Origin: an uncultured Erysipelotrichaceae bacterium
Lineage (GTDB): Bacteria > Bacillota_I > Bacilli_A > Erysipelotrichales > Erysipelotrichaceae
Length of the DNA: 39,595 bases
Assembly (NCBI GenBank): GCA_949296305.1
Contig: CASFOT010000040.1
Span: 1 to 39,595 of the forward strand
Direction: 5' to 3'
Shown here: in pieces, positions 7,477-17,128 of the stretch
How the letters are laid out: each line of letters opens with the position of its first letter
Position numbering within the stretch: the first letter of the stretch is position 1
Program-made: the position numbers and the translations under genes
Notes under the pieces: generated by a model
Seen by the model: the letters and a program-made list of their open reading frames with translations, nothing else
What the model was told of the DNA's origin: nothing
Databases searched by the model: none

Positions 7477-8205
7477 TTAGTCGTTTAAATTGCTGACATT
7501 ATGATAAACGTTTTGAACATCGTCTACATCATCAAGCAAAGTTACTAAACGCTTGAATAAATCAAGGTCTTCCCCTTGCAATTCAACAGTATCATTTGCC
7601 AACATCGTATCTTCCATCACACGGAAAGTAACATCAGGAATCAGTTGTTCAATTGCTTCTTTCGCCTGAGATAAATGTTGCGGTTCTACGGTAATGGTCA
7701 TGATACCATCTTCTACTTCAATATCTTTCAGATCGACTTCTGCCATGATCAGTGCATCCATCATCGCTTCTTCATCTTCATAATCAATGACGATCAAGCC
7801 CAGATGTTCATAATTGAAAGATACAGATCCTCCCACACCTAGTTTTGCGTGAGATTTATTAAAGCAAGCACGCAGATTTGCAATCGTGCGATTTGGATTA
7901 TCAGTTAAGCAATCAATAATGATACTGCTTCCCCCGCCACTTCCAAATCCTTCATAACGAGCAGACGAATAATTCTCTGTATCATTGCTTTTCGCTTTTT
8001 CAATTGCGCGTTTGATGACATCTGCAGGGACATTATTTGCCTTTGCTCGTTCAATGGTCTTTTTCAGTGTCTGATTCATTTCCGGATCTGGTTCCCCGTT
8101 TTTTGCAGCTACTAATATTTCTTTGCTGTAACGAGAATAGATCTTTGCCTTCTGATTTGCCGTTTTCTGCATAGCAGCAGCACGAACTTCAAAATGTCTT
8201 CCCAT
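7477..8205 (-). CDS. YebC/PmpR (TACO1) family protein
   Basis: A 242-aa protein beginning MGRHFEVRAAAMQKTANQKAK, a variant of the usual MAGHSKWANIK(H/R)RK start of the YebC family, of normal length (~240 aa). Hallmarks include IERAKANNVPADVIKRAIEKA and YEGFGSGG. YebC proteins were long described as transcription regulators (PmpR); more recent work links the family to translation of difficult sequences such as polyproline, by acting on the ribosome. Both are family knowledge and I cannot decide between them. It is a single gene between its own terminator and the ccpA terminator. Confidence 0.92.
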   Translation of the reverse strand: MGRHFEVRAAAMQKTANQKAKIYSRYSKEILVAAKNGEPDPEMNQTLKKTIERAKANNVPADVIKRAIEKAKSNDTENYSSARYEGFGSGGGSSIIIDCLTDNPNRTIANLRACFNKSHAKLGVGGSVSFNYEHLGLIVIDYEDEEAMMDALIMAEVDLKDIEVEDGIMTITVEPQHLSQAKEAIEQLIPDVTFRVMEDTMLANDTVELQGEDLDLFKRLVTLLDDVDDVQNVYHNVSNLND

Positions 8206-8279
8206 TTTTCTTCACCTCGTAAATTGACTACACAAGTATATCACAAAGATAAAATCTCTTCAATCCCTCTTTCTCTTAC

Positions 8280-8308
8280 AAAAAAATCCCAGATTGGATC
8301 ACTGGGAT
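8280..8308 (-). terminator. Terminator of the murC-ccpA operon
   Basis: ATCCCAG-TGATCCAAT-CTGGGAT followed by seven T on minus, 10 bases after the ccpA stop. Confidence 0.9.
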
Positions 8309-8317
8309 AAATGATTC

Positions 8318-9316
8318 TTACTGAATGGTTGTTTGACGTGGAATGAAGACATAGCTTAATTCCATTTCTTTGCTTAACAGTTCATCTTCTTCATGCAGCA
8401 TTTTTGTCAGCAACCGCATAGACATTGCTCCCATATCATAATCTGGTATCTTAAATGCAGATATTTGCGGACGTTGCATAGCATTGTATTTACTGTCTAA
8501 TATACATACGAGTTCTGCATCTTCAGGGATGGAATATCCAGCTTCTTTTGTTGCGTTCAAAACGGCAATGGCCTGTGAATCACGATAAGCCATGATTACT
8601 TTTGCTGGTTTATGAGATTTATAGTAATCTGTCAAAAAAACATAAGATGACCGATATTCTTTTGGTATATTGATAAACTTTTCAAACTTCATTCCGTGCT
8701 CATCAAATGCTCTTTTCAGACCTTCTAAAATCTGATTGATCATAGACGGATTCTTTCGATCCTCCACCAAAGAAATATCTGTTTTTCCTGCAGCGATGCA
8801 TTCACAGGCAAAATCATAAGCCAACGTTGCATAATCAATATAAACTGAACCAATCGTATCTTCAGACATGCGATTACCAATAACAACAATTGGCACATTG
8901 TAATGATTCAATGTATTCAATTCGTCCTGATCTAATTTATCATTAAAAATTACGACCCCATCCACTCTTGATTTGATGATGCTCTCAATAACATCTGTCA
9001 TTTCATTGATGCCAGCAGAGGTTGAATGTAGCATTATGTTATATTTATAAATTTTTGCTGTATCTAACAAGCCATTTAAAATTCCGCCTGTATAGAAAAA
9101 GCTGGATTCAGGCATGACGATCGCAATTGTCGTTGTTTTTTGCAAAGCGAGCCCTTGTGCAATCGCATTTGGTTTATAACCAAGTTTTTCAATTGCTTCT
9201 TGTACCTTCACGCGTGTATCTTCCCGAACAACATCAGAACCGTTGATTACGCGTGATACAGTAGCTAAAGATACATCTGCCTCCTTGGCAACATCATAAA
9301 TCGTGATACGCTTCAT
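8318..9316 (-). CDS. ccpA: Catabolite control protein A, LacI family
   Basis: A 332-aa LacI/GalR regulator. The N-terminal HTH is textbook: TIYDVAKEADVSLATVSRVING, followed by the hinge helix KPNAIAQGL and a two-lobed periplasmic-binding-like domain. CcpA with HPr-Ser-P binds cre sites to control carbon catabolite repression. Assignment as CcpA, rather than another LacI member, rests on the HTH wording and above all on synteny: it closes the same murC-ytxG-ytxH...ccpA run as in Bacillus subtilis. Start 9316 has AAAGGAGA upstream. The 21-bp gap to the previous gene means it is cotranscribed. I did not find a clear cre site in front of it. Confidence 0.85.
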   Translation of the reverse strand: MKRITIYDVAKEADVSLATVSRVINGSDVVREDTRVKVQEAIEKLGYKPNAIAQGLALQKTTTIAIVMPESSFFYTGGILNGLLDTAKIYKYNIMLHSTSAGINEMTDVIESIIKSRVDGVVIFNDKLDQDELNTLNHYNVPIVVIGNRMSEDTIGSVYIDYATLAYDFACECIAAGKTDISLVEDRKNPSMINQILEGLKRAFDEHGMKFEKFINIPKEYRSSYVFLTDYYKSHKPAKVIMAYRDSQAIAVLNATKEAGYSIPEDAELVCILDSKYNAMQRPQISAFKIPDYDMGAMSMRLLTKMLHEEDELLSKEMELSYVFIPRQTTIQ

Positions 9317-9337
9317 AACTGATCTCCTTTCCCTTTT

Positions 9338-9898
9338 CTATTCTTCATCATTTTCTTTATTCAAGATGCGCTTAATCCCATCATATGCACGATCAGCAAC
9401 TTTCATCGTACCTTCTCTTAAACGCTGGGCGCCATCCTGAAAGCGTTCATCTTCTTTTATTACTTCAACTCTGTCATTTACTCTATTAACGAATGAAGAA
9501 ATCTTTTCATTCTCCATCAATTTGTCAGCCCCAGCACGTACTCCGCTGGCAAGTAAATGACCACTGCCGATAATAAATTCTTTTCCGCTGCGTAATGTAT
9601 TCTGAAAATCTTCATTTTGTGAAATTTCAATTGCCTTTTCTTTTGTTTGACCAAGTAATTGAATACATTCTGAGCGGAAACGAGCCAAATTTTCACTTAA
9701 CTTCTCGCGCTCTGTATTTTCTTTCAACCATTTTGCAGTATCAGAAAACATTTTGCTCATCTTCGCGCGCGCTTCTTCGATCAAACGGCGATTTTCTTCA
9801 TTTCCGTTCTCGCGAAGTTCTTCTAATTCATGCTGTACATCATCACATATGTTCTGTACTTCTGTCTTTGCTTCTTCCTTCCATTTTTCAAATTCCAT
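9338..9898 (-). CDS. Coiled-coil protein in the ytxH position
   Basis: A 186-aa, highly charged, almost entirely helical protein with heptad-like stretches (VQHELEELRENGNEENRRLIEEA) and no convincing transmembrane segment. One mildly hydrophobic patch occurs near residues 108-120 (FIIGSGHLLASGV). It occupies the place of ytxH between the ytxG-like gene and ccpA, but lacks the YtxH membrane anchor, so I do not transfer the name. It overlaps the upstream gene by 11 nt, so the two are translationally coupled and the products may work together at the membrane. Function unknown. Confidence 0.72.
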   Translation of the reverse strand: MEFEKWKEEAKTEVQNICDDVQHELEELRENGNEENRRLIEEARAKMSKMFSDTAKWLKENTEREKLSENLARFRSECIQLLGQTKEKAIEISQNEDFQNTLRSGKEFIIGSGHLLASGVRAGADKLMENEKISSFVNRVNDRVEVIKEDERFQDGAQRLREGTMKVADRAYDGIKRILNKENDEE

Positions 9899-10253
9899 CG
9901 CCGCTTACCTCCTGCTCAACTTCCATGGTATCTTTATTTTTCTTTTTAGATAAGACCCATTCCTTGATGCTTGAAGCGTTTTCAATGATCGTTACCAATG
10001 CACTTCGGACAGCATTGCGGCTTGCCTCATGTACAAGATCAACTGTCTCACTTAATTCATTTACCGTCTTTAATGGTTTTTCTAATTTCTGCAGATCAGC
10101 ATCAACGGTATCTAAAGTTTTCTTTGTCTGCTTCACTAAAGTAATCGTATGACGAAGCAATACGATAAAATAGATCAAAAGCACAACAAGCACAACAGGA
10201 ACTAATTTCCATGCTGTATCACTCAATAAAATGAGAAAGCTATCTAACGTCAT
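9888..10253 (-). CDS. YtxG-like (DUF948-type) membrane protein
   Basis: A 121-aa protein with one N-terminal transmembrane span (about residues 13-33, WKLVPVVLVVLLIYFIVLL), followed by a helical cytoplasmic tail with TLDTVDADLQKLEKPLKTVNELSETVDL. This repeat-like pattern is typical of the DUF948/YtxG family. It lies 45 bp after murC and overlaps the next gene, as in the Bacillus murC-ytxG-ytxH order. The family is known only as general-stress or envelope-associated proteins. Confidence 0.75.
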   Translation of the reverse strand: MTLDSFLILLSDTAWKLVPVVLVVLLIYFIVLLRHTITLVKQTKKTLDTVDADLQKLEKPLKTVNELSETVDLVHEASRNAVRSALVTIIENASSIKEWVLSKKKNKDTMEVEQEVSGDGI

Positions 10254-10298
10254 ATTTCACACCTCATTCTTTTATATCTTAGCATAACTTGTAAGTGG

Positions 10299-11612
10299 TT
10301 ACAATCTATATTGAAAATTTTTCACTTTGTTTTTCAACTTATAAATATCCTTGCTGCTCATAAAAAGATATACAGCAGGTCCGCGCAGCGCTAAAGATTT
10401 TGCAGCAGCTTCATCTTCCTGAATCAACGTTGCTTTCTTACTGCGCGATACCAGATCATCGATCGTGACCGTTACACCCGGTTCACGTACTGCGTTTGCA
10501 GGAAAATCACAGACATACGCCTCATCAGCCATATCGAGTGCACTTGCAAAATCGTCTACAAAATAAGCAATTCGAGAATAACGATCCGGTTTGAAGATCG
10601 CAATCACTTTTTTATCTGGATATTTGATTCTTGCTGCTTCAATCATATAACGAACAGCCGTCGGGTGATGTGCATAGTCATCGATATAAATATTTTCCCC
10701 ATTTTCTTCAATGATAAACCTACGTTGAACACCTGGGAAAGTTTTTAATGCAGTTTCTAAAGTGGCTGCATCAACATCAAACAATATACCTAAAGCAATG
10801 ACCCCTATACTGTTATATAAAAGCGGATAACCGACAAATGGAAGATCAAAATGACCAAAAAATTTGCCTTGAAAGAAAATGTCAAATGCCATGCCATCTG
10901 CTCTTTGATCAACGTGATCGGCTCGTACATCATTGTTATCTGATAGACCATACGAATATGCCTTTATCGGATAAGTAAATGTCGGTAAATACGGATCATC
11001 ACCAAAATAGACGATTCCTTTTTTTACTTGCTGAATGAAACTTTGGAATGCATCACAATAATCTTGAATATCGTGATAATAATCAACATGATCGAGTTCA
11101 ATATTCGTGATGATCGCATAATCAGGATGATAAGCAAGAAAATGACGCTTAAATTCACAAGATTCCAGTATAAAATTTTCTGCGCCTGATGGCATTTCTC
11201 CATGGCCATCTCCAATAAGGAATCCGGTCGGAGACACATGGGACAACACATGTGCCAGCATGCCAGTTGTAGTGGTTTTTCCATGTGTACCTGCAACTGA
11301 AACCGATGTATAATGTGTCAATAGTTCGCCTAAAAAATCATTATACCAATAGGCTTTTACGCCCGGTGTTGACAAAGCTTTTTTTACTTCAGGATTGCTT
11401 TCATCAAAGGCAAGTCCAATAATGACAGTATCCCCCTCTTTAATGTTTTTTTCATCAAATGTTGTGATCGGAATACCTCTTTCTTCTAATGGCTTTTGTG
11501 TGAATATATATTTTTCGATATCGGACCCTGTTACTTCATCTCCACGATCTGCTACAATTTCAGCTAAAGAGGCCATGCCTGAACCTTTAATCCCGATAAA
11601 ATGATACCGCAT
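10299..11612 (-). CDS. murC: UDP-N-acetylmuramate--L-alanine ligase
   Basis: A 437-aa Mur ligase adding L-Ala to UDP-MurNAc, the first peptide step of peptidoglycan synthesis. Seen: the N-terminal Rossmann motif HFIGIKGSGMASLA, the ATP loop SVAGTHGKTTTTGML, the central-domain ITNIELDHVDYYH, and DDYAHHPTAV in the C-terminal domain. I start at the ATG at 11612 (MRYHFIGIKG), with AGGAAGTG upstream, rather than at the in-frame GTG three codons earlier. It lies in the operon with trmB, thioredoxin and ccpA. Confidence 0.96.
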   Translation of the reverse strand: MRYHFIGIKGSGMASLAEIVADRGDEVTGSDIEKYIFTQKPLEERGIPITTFDEKNIKEGDTVIIGLAFDESNPEVKKALSTPGVKAYWYNDFLGELLTHYTSVSVAGTHGKTTTTGMLAHVLSHVSPTGFLIGDGHGEMPSGAENFILESCEFKRHFLAYHPDYAIITNIELDHVDYYHDIQDYCDAFQSFIQQVKKGIVYFGDDPYLPTFTYPIKAYSYGLSDNNDVRADHVDQRADGMAFDIFFQGKFFGHFDLPFVGYPLLYNSIGVIALGILFDVDAATLETALKTFPGVQRRFIIEENGENIYIDDYAHHPTAVRYMIEAARIKYPDKKVIAIFKPDRYSRIAYFVDDFASALDMADEAYVCDFPANAVREPGVTVTIDDLVSRSKKATLIQEDEAAAKSLALRGPAVYLFMSSKDIYKLKNKVKNFQYRL

Positions 11613-11624
11613 ATCGTTCACTTC

Positions 11625-12296
11625 CTATTCTTTTTCTTGAAAAACCGTTTCTTCTTTCGCAGCAACTTCTTTGATTGGTGTCGATTCACCAAATAAAGAA
11701 ATCTGTACTGGTTCACTATCGCTTACATCTTCATCTGCCAGCATCTCTTCCAATGATAAGATCGTTTCTTCTTCATCGTCATCTGCTTGGAAAGAAGATT
11801 CCACATGTAATGGGAGTTCTTGTTCCTTGCGTTCTTTGATCTGCGCCCTCGCATCCTTTTTAAAATCTTCCAGCTCATATTCCCCATACATAGGCGAAAG
11901 AACCGTGTTTAATGGGTTTTTTGTTTTCGATTTATGTAAATGAATAGCATCATGTACTTCTTTTGGGTTTTTCTCCGATTCATTCATATTACCAAAAATA
12001 GGTGAAAGAACTGGCTTAAATTCATACTCTGCAGGCGATTCATTTTTTGTTTCCTTGTGAACATAAACCGTTTCTTTTGCTTTTATCTCTTTTTCGTTTG
12101 TTTTTTCTACATCGACATTGATGCCAGTAAATGGTTTTTTATCCTCTTTCGGTTCTTCTTTTTCAACTTGAATGAGAGGTTCTTGCATATAACTAGATGC
12201 GTCTTTTTTTGGTAATTCGATATCGGTAATAATCCCTTCTTCGCTGACATCTTCCACATCTGTGTTAAAAATCAGTTTTCTTAGACTTTTCAGCAT
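11625..12296 (-). CDS. Acidic protein with repeated SP[IM][FY]G motifs (unknown)
   Basis: A 223-aa, strongly acidic, low-complexity protein of Lys/Glu-rich linkers with no predicted transmembrane segment. A short basic helix opens it (MLKSLRKLIFN). Two copies of one short motif stand out: FKPVLSPIFG near residue 95 and LNTVLSPMYG near 134, spaced about 40 residues apart. Near the C-terminus (about 200) is a related hydrophobic patch, PVQISLFG. This is the layout of a disordered scaffold carrying binding motifs, not an enzyme. In Bacillus the equivalent place, between ytpP and murC, includes sftA, whose N-terminal part I recall having a similar S-P-I-Y-G segment; that needs checking. Shine-Dalgarno AGGAGG precedes the start, and murC follows directly. 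Confidence 0.72.
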   Translation of the reverse strand: MLKSLRKLIFNTDVEDVSEEGIITDIELPKKDASSYMQEPLIQVEKEEPKEDKKPFTGINVDVEKTNEKEIKAKETVYVHKETKNESPAEYEFKPVLSPIFGNMNESEKNPKEVHDAIHLHKSKTKNPLNTVLSPMYGEYELEDFKKDARAQIKERKEQELPLHVESSFQADDDEEETILSLEEMLADEDVSDSEPVQISLFGESTPIKEVAAKEETVFQEKE

Positions 12297-12308
12297 CGTG
12301 AAGTCCTC

Positions 12309-12644
12309 CTATTCATGTACCGACTGCAGAAATGCATCGATTTCAGCTTCTGTCTTTCGATTTTTTGATACAAAACGTCCAATTTCTTTTCCTTCTTTTA
12401 ATGCAATGAAGCTAGGAATGCCCATGACACCAAAATCTGCACATACTTGCATCCATTCGTCACGATCAATATACCAAAAATGATAATCCGCATATTTTTC
12501 AATAAGCTTTGGTAAAAAAGGTTCAATGAATCGGCAATCTGGACACCAGTTAGCACTAAACACTAAAATGTTGACTTCTTCGTCGGTTTTTATCTGTTCC
12601 AACTGTTTTAATCCAGTCATCTCATTCATAAATTCCTTCATCAT
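12309..12644 (-). CDS. Thioredoxin-family protein (YtpP-like)
   Basis: A 111-aa thioredoxin-fold protein with active site SANWCPDCRF (CPDC, not the CGPC of housekeeping thioredoxin) and the cis-proline loop VMGIPSFIAL. The position next to trmB and upstream of murC matches Bacillus YtpP. I start at 12644 because GAGGAGG lies six bases upstream; the longer frame begins inside trmB. Even so it overlaps the end of trmB by 23 nt, so translation is probably coupled. Likely a cytoplasmic thiol-disulfide reductase or bacillithiol-type protein; the partner is unknown. Confidence 0.87.
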   Translation of the reverse strand: MMKEFMNEMTGLKQLEQIKTDEEVNILVFSANWCPDCRFIEPFLPKLIEKYADYHFWYIDRDEWMQVCADFGVMGIPSFIALKEGKEIGRFVSKNRKTEAEIDAFLQSVHE

Positions 12645-13293
12645 GGCTGCCCTCCTCATATTTTTTCCATACAGCTCGATATATTGGCTGTCCTGCATTC
12701 AAAAATCGTTTTTCATATTCTGTGATCACATCTTCTTCATGATTTTCACGTCGATAATCAACACTGAAATCGATCAGCTTCCATCCTGCCTCTTGAAATT
12801 GCAGCACAGAAAATTCAAACAAGGAAGAATTATCTGTTTTCATTTGCACTTCGCCATTTTTAGCAAGAATCTGCTCATATTGAGCCAAAAAAGATGGGCT
12901 GCTTAAACGTTTCTTATGTGCTCTTTTCTTTGGCCAAGGATCCGAAAAATTTAAATGAATCACATCGATTTCACCATCTGCAAACCACTGGGTCAGCTCT
13001 TGTGCATCTCCCCAGATAAACCGCATATGTGTGATATCATTTTCTAAATGATCAAACTTTCGCACAGCAATTCCTGACACACTAACATTTTTTTCAATTG
13101 CGATCCATCCGTCTTGCGGATATTGTTTCGCCATCAGATTCCAGTAATCACCTTTACCACAGCCAATTTCCAAATGTATTTTTTCTCCGTTTACAAGCGT
13201 ACGCCAATTCCCTTTTTGTTCTGCAGGGGCTTTAACAACCACTTGTGATTCTGACAAATAATCTTCTGCCCAAGGCAGTTTTCGCATCCGCAT
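12622..13293 (-). CDS. trmB: tRNA (guanine-N7-)-methyltransferase
   Basis: A 223-aa SAM-dependent enzyme making m7G46 in tRNA. It starts MRMRKLPWAEDYL, as in Bacillus TrmB. The SAM loop is HLEIGCGKGDYW, and the substrate-binding motif is LNFSDPWPKKRAHKKRL, typical of the family. Shine-Dalgarno AGGAGA precedes the ATG. It lies 10 bp after pepV and overlaps the thioredoxin gene, inside a long operon. Confidence 0.95.
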   Translation of the reverse strand: MRMRKLPWAEDYLSESQVVVKAPAEQKGNWRTLVNGEKIHLEIGCGKGDYWNLMAKQYPQDGWIAIEKNVSVSGIAVRKFDHLENDITHMRFIWGDAQELTQWFADGEIDVIHLNFSDPWPKKRAHKKRLSSPSFLAQYEQILAKNGEVQMKTDNSSLFEFSVLQFQEAGWKLIDFSVDYRRENHEEDVITEYEKRFLNAGQPIYRAVWKKYEEGSHDEGIYE

Positions 13294-13303
13294 GTAATTT
13301 CTC

Positions 13304-14701
13304 CTATTTAGCTAAGGATTCTAATGCGGCCGCATAGATGGCAACTGCTTTTAGAAGATCCTCGATCTTGACACCTTCATCGCGTTGATGCGGTCCACCA
13401 ACGAAAGCGTTTGTTGTTTTTTCACTATTTGGAAATTCCGGCCCAAAAGCAACAAAATTTTCAAACTTACGAGCATACGTTCCCCCGCCGATCGTTTTTG
13501 CTGGAGAGAATTCATCTCCTGAATATTGACGGTACACATTCATCAGCGAAGTAACCAACGTTGAATTAGGGTCAACAAATAATGGCTTTGAATCGCTCTC
13601 CATCACTGGCTGAAGATCATATTGACGCTCTTTGCATGCATGTTCAAAACTTGACATGATCTTATCAACATCGGCATCATTTGGATAGCGAATGTCAATT
13701 GTAATGACGCATTCTCCATCTTCTTTCAAAGAAATCACACCTGTATTCATCGTCAAGAATCCCATATAGGCTCCAAACTGTTGAATTCCTAATGGTTTTC
13801 CCTGCCAATCACAAAGCATTTCATAAGTATTTCGTGCAAATGCATCATCATATGCAATTCCAACAAAATTTAATAAATGCAATGCGGCATTCACACCATA
13901 ATATGGTTCTGCTGCATGTGAAAAGACACCATCGATATGCAAACATACGTGATCACCTTTCATTTTTGCATAACCTTCCAGTTGATTGCTTTTTAAATAG
14001 AATTCAAATTGTTCTTTTATTTTCTCATTAAAATATGGCATTTCAATTTCTGCTTTTCCAATAACGATATTCGGACGGGTACCGGCTTCCATAGAAATGA
14101 TCTTTGTATTTGCTTTTCCTTTCAACAAAACATGAAGTCCGCCTTTTTCACCATAAGTAGCAGGGAAATCAGCATCAGGGACAAAACCACATGCAGGGAT
14201 TTCACCATGATCCTTATAGTAATCCATACACTCCATGCCGCTTTCTTCGTCACATCCTAAAATCAACATGATCTTTTTATTTAAATTAACCTGATTATCC
14301 TTTAGCATTTTTAATGCGTAAAAACCAGCCATTGCTGGTCCTTTATCATCCAGCACACCACGGCCAAACAAATAGCCGTTTTCTTCAGTTAAAGCCAAAG
14401 GCTCTTTTGTCCAGCCTTCGCCAATTGGAACAATATCTAAATGGCCTAAAACGCCAACACTTTCCTCTCCTTCACCATAGGAAATAACGCCTGCATAGCC
14501 ATCAACGTCTTTTGTTTCAAAACCATTTTTTTCTGCTAAGTCAAGAACATAATCTAATGCTTTGCGTGGCCCTTTTCCAAATGGAGCTCCTTCAGATGCT
14601 TCTTCTTTGTTTCTCAAGGATGGAATGCGAATCAACCCATCTAAATCACGAATCATCTCATCCTTATATTTTTCTGCTTCTTTTATCCAGTTAATCAACA
14701 T
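13304..14701 (-). CDS. pepV: Dipeptidase PepV (M20 family)
   Basis: A 465-aa M20 metallopeptidase that cleaves dipeptides in the cytoplasm. Metal-site motifs are visible: VLGHLDIVPIGEGW, GRGVLDDKGPAMAG, ILGCDEESGMECM, PDADFPATYGEKG, and FSHAAEPYYGVNA in the dimer/lid domain. Length agrees with PepV (~470 aa). The ATG at 14701 (MLINWIKEAE) has AGAGGTGATT upstream and is preferred over an in-frame GTG two codons earlier. It heads the operon running to ccpA, as ytjP does near trmB in Bacillus. Confidence 0.94.
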   Translation of the reverse strand: MLINWIKEAEKYKDEMIRDLDGLIRIPSLRNKEEASEGAPFGKGPRKALDYVLDLAEKNGFETKDVDGYAGVISYGEGEESVGVLGHLDIVPIGEGWTKEPLALTEENGYLFGRGVLDDKGPAMAGFYALKMLKDNQVNLNKKIMLILGCDEESGMECMDYYKDHGEIPACGFVPDADFPATYGEKGGLHVLLKGKANTKIISMEAGTRPNIVIGKAEIEMPYFNEKIKEQFEFYLKSNQLEGYAKMKGDHVCLHIDGVFSHAAEPYYGVNAALHLLNFVGIAYDDAFARNTYEMLCDWQGKPLGIQQFGAYMGFLTMNTGVISLKEDGECVITIDIRYPNDADVDKIMSSFEHACKERQYDLQPVMESDSKPLFVDPNSTLVTSLMNVYRQYSGDEFSPAKTIGGGTYARKFENFVAFGPEFPNSEKTTNAFVGGPHQRDEGVKIEDLLKAVAIYAAALESLAK

Positions 14702-14772
14702 AATCACCTCTTAACTATTCTATCATAAAGCATGCAAAAACCGTAGGTCTTTTTTCATTTTCTTTCATAGAT

Positions 14773-14817
14773 AAAAACGCTTATACGCTGAGTTCTTTTC
14801 CTCAACATACAAGCGTT
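14773..14817 (-). terminator. Terminator of pnp
   Basis: Long stem AACGCTTGTATGTTGAG pairing with CTCAGCGTATAAGCGTT (with G-U pairs), followed by TTTTTAT, directly after the pnp stop. Confidence 0.88.
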
Positions 14818-14822
14818 CTTAT

Positions 14823-17006
14823 TTATTCTTCTTTATTTACCGCTTCGTTGTTTGTTTCATTTTTCACTTCGGAATGCTCGTTTTTTTCACGTTTTGGTTT
14901 TGGAAGCAGCGCTTTTGCACTGACATTGATACGACCTTTATTGTCAATCTCCATAACCTTTACTTCGATTTTATCACCGATCTTCAATACATCCTCCACA
15001 CGGTCAACACGGTTGTGAGAAATTTTCGAAATATGAAGCAATCCATCTGTTCCCGGGAATAAAGTGACGAATGCACCGAATTTTTCAATGCGAGATACTG
15101 TAGCATCATAGATATCTCCTACTTTTGCTTCACGGACGATATCTTCGATCATTGCTGCAGCCTTATTGATTGCTTCCCGATCTGTATGATAGATCACCAC
15201 TTGACCATTATCGTCAATATCGATCTTAACATTATCACATGCTTCAATGATCTGATTGATCATCTTTCCGCCTGGACCGATGACATCTTTGATCTTATCT
15301 GTCTGGATGAACATCACATGTGTCTTCGGCGCATAAGGACTTACATCTGGACGTGGTTCACTGATAGCAGTCATCATATTTGCCAAGATTTCTTTTCGTG
15401 CAACCTTTGCCTGGGCAAGTGCTTCTTCAAAAATTTCTTTTGTGATTCCTGTTACTTTTATATCCATCTGCAGTGCAGTGATGCCTTCTTCGGTACCTGC
15501 GACCTTAAAGTCCATATCTCCAAAATGGTCTTCCATACCTTGAATATCTGTTAAAACAGTATATTTTCCTGTTTTTTCATCCATGATCAGACCCATCGCA
15601 ATACCTGCGACCGGCGCCTTGATCGGAACACCCGCTGCCATCAAAGACATTGTTCCAGCACAGATCGACGCCTGAGAAGAAGAACCGTTTGATTCCAGAA
15701 CTTCAGCAACCGTACGAATTGTATAAGGGAACTCTTCTAAAGGCGGCAATACCTGCAATAACGCACGTTCTCCTAATGCACCATGTCCGATCTCACGTCG
15801 GCCCGGACTCCCCATACGTCCAGTTTCACCTACCGAGTATGGTGGGAAATTGTAATGATGCATGAAGCGCTTGCACTCAACCTCAGTCAAGTCATCAATG
15901 ATCTGATTGTCATTGATTGCTCCTAACGTAGTTACGGAAAGAACCTGCGTCTCTCCACGTGTAAACATTGCACTGCCGTGAACTCTAGGCAAGAGCTCTA
16001 CTTGTGAGTCTAACGGACGGATCTCGTTGATCTTTCGGCCATCCGGACGAATCTTATCTTCAACGATCAAACGACGAACTTCATCTGCTTCAATGGAATG
16101 ACAAATTTCTTTTACTTGTTTAATTGCCGTGTTCTTCTCTTTTTCTGTTGCATATTCACGTGCTTCAAACAGATCCACTGCCTGCTGTGTTAATTCATCA
16201 ATTTTTCCATAGCGTTCCAATTTTTTCTCAATTGAAACTGCATCTCGAATTGGCTGTTCGAATTGTGAGCGAACTTCAGCGTTTAATTGCTCATCAACCG
16301 TATACAGCGTGATCTCACGTTTTTCTTTACCTACAGCCGCAATGATTTCTTCTTGGAATTCACAAAGTTTTTTGATATGTTCATGTCCAAACATCAATGC
16401 GCCTAGCATATCTTCTTCACTGACTTCTTTCGCACCGGCTTCCACCATATTGATTGCATACTTGGTGCCAGCCACATTTAAAGATATATCACTTTGTTCA
16501 GCTTGCTCAACACTAGGGTTGATTACATATTCGCCATTGACACGTCCAACCTGCACGCCTGCGATTGGTCCATTAAAAGGAATATCAGAAATACATAATG
16601 CCAAAGAAGCACCTAACATTGCAGTCATTTCCGGTGTACAATCTTGATCGACAGAAAGTACTGTGTTGACAACTTGTACCTCATTACGGAACCCTTCAGC
16701 AAATAACGGACGGATCGGACGATCGATCATACGTGCCGTTAACGTTGCATGTTCACTTGGTCTTCCTTCCCGGCGCAAGAATCCTCCAGGAATCTTCCCT
16801 ACTGAATACAGTTTTTCTTCAAAACTAACTGTTAATGGAAAAAAATCAATTCCTTCTTTTGGCTGATTGCTAGCAGTTGCCGTTGATAACACTGCTGTAT
16901 CTTCATACCGAACCAATACAGAACCGCCTGCTTGCTTTGCAATCTCGCCTGTTTCTACTGTGATCACCCGACCACAGAAATCTAAACGAAATACCTGTTT
17001 AGCCAT
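14823..17006 (-). CDS. pnp: Polyribonucleotide nucleotidyltransferase (PNPase)
   Basis: A 727-aa phosphorolytic 3'-5' exoribonuclease of the RNA degradosome. Domain order: RNase PH 1 ([20 protein letters not shown]), helical linker, RNase PH 2 (the FTRGETQVL and [19 protein letters not shown] region with catalytic acidic residues), KH ([12 protein letters not shown]), S1 ([20 protein letters not shown]), then a short charged tail. I start at 17006 (MAKQVFRLD), preceded by AAGAGGTG, since the upstream in-frame ATG has no Shine-Dalgarno. It follows rpsO, as in most bacteria, but with a terminator and its own promoter between. Confidence 0.97.
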   Translation of the reverse strand: MAKQVFRLDFCGRVITVETGEIAKQAGGSVLVRYEDTAVLSTATASNQPKEGIDFFPLTVSFEEKLYSVGKIPGGFLRREGRPSEHATLTARMIDRPIRPLFAEGFRNEVQVVNTVLSVDQDCTPEMTAMLGASLALCISDIPFNGPIAGVQVGRVNGEYVINPSVEQAEQSDISLNVAGTKYAINMVEAGAKEVSEEDMLGALMFGHEHIKKLCEFQEEIIAAVGKEKREITLYTVDEQLNAEVRSQFEQPIRDAVSIEKKLERYGKIDELTQQAVDLFEAREYATEKEKNTAIKQVKEICHSIEADEVRRLIVEDKIRPDGRKINEIRPLDSQVELLPRVHGSAMFTRGETQVLSVTTLGAINDNQIIDDLTEVECKRFMHHYNFPPYSVGETGRMGSPGRREIGHGALGERALLQVLPPLEEFPYTIRTVAEVLESNGSSSQASICAGTMSLMAAGVPIKAPVAGIAMGLIMDEKTGKYTVLTDIQGMEDHFGDMDFKVAGTEEGITALQMDIKVTGITKEIFEEALAQAKVARKEILANMMTAISEPRPDVSPYAPKTHVMFIQTDKIKDVIGPGGKMINQIIEACDNVKIDIDDNGQVVIYHTDREAINKAAAMIEDIVREAKVGDIYDATVSRIEKFGAFVTLFPGTDGLLHISKISHNRVDRVEDVLKIGDKIEVKVMEIDNKGRINVSAKALLPKPKREKNEHSEVKNETNNEAVNKEE

Positions 17007-17038
17007 TTTTTCACCTCTTATTTTTCTCAATCTATCTT

Positions 17039-17067
17039 ATAATAGCATACTTTAAAAAGGAACACAA
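17039..17067 (-). promoter_or_regulatory. Promoter of pnp
   Basis: TTGTGT (17067-17062), 17-bp spacer, TATTAT (17044-17039), with TG one base before the -10. Confidence 0.7.
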
Positions 17068-17093
17068 AACAATAATTCATACATTTCCTCTGT

Positions 17094-17122
17094 AAAAAAG
17101 AAAAAGTCCTCAATCGGACTTT
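17094..17122 (-). terminator. Terminator of rpsO
   Basis: AAAGTCC-GATTGA-GGACTTT then TTTCTTTTTT on minus, just after the rpsO stop. Confidence 0.88.
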
Positions 17123-17128
17123 CCTTAA

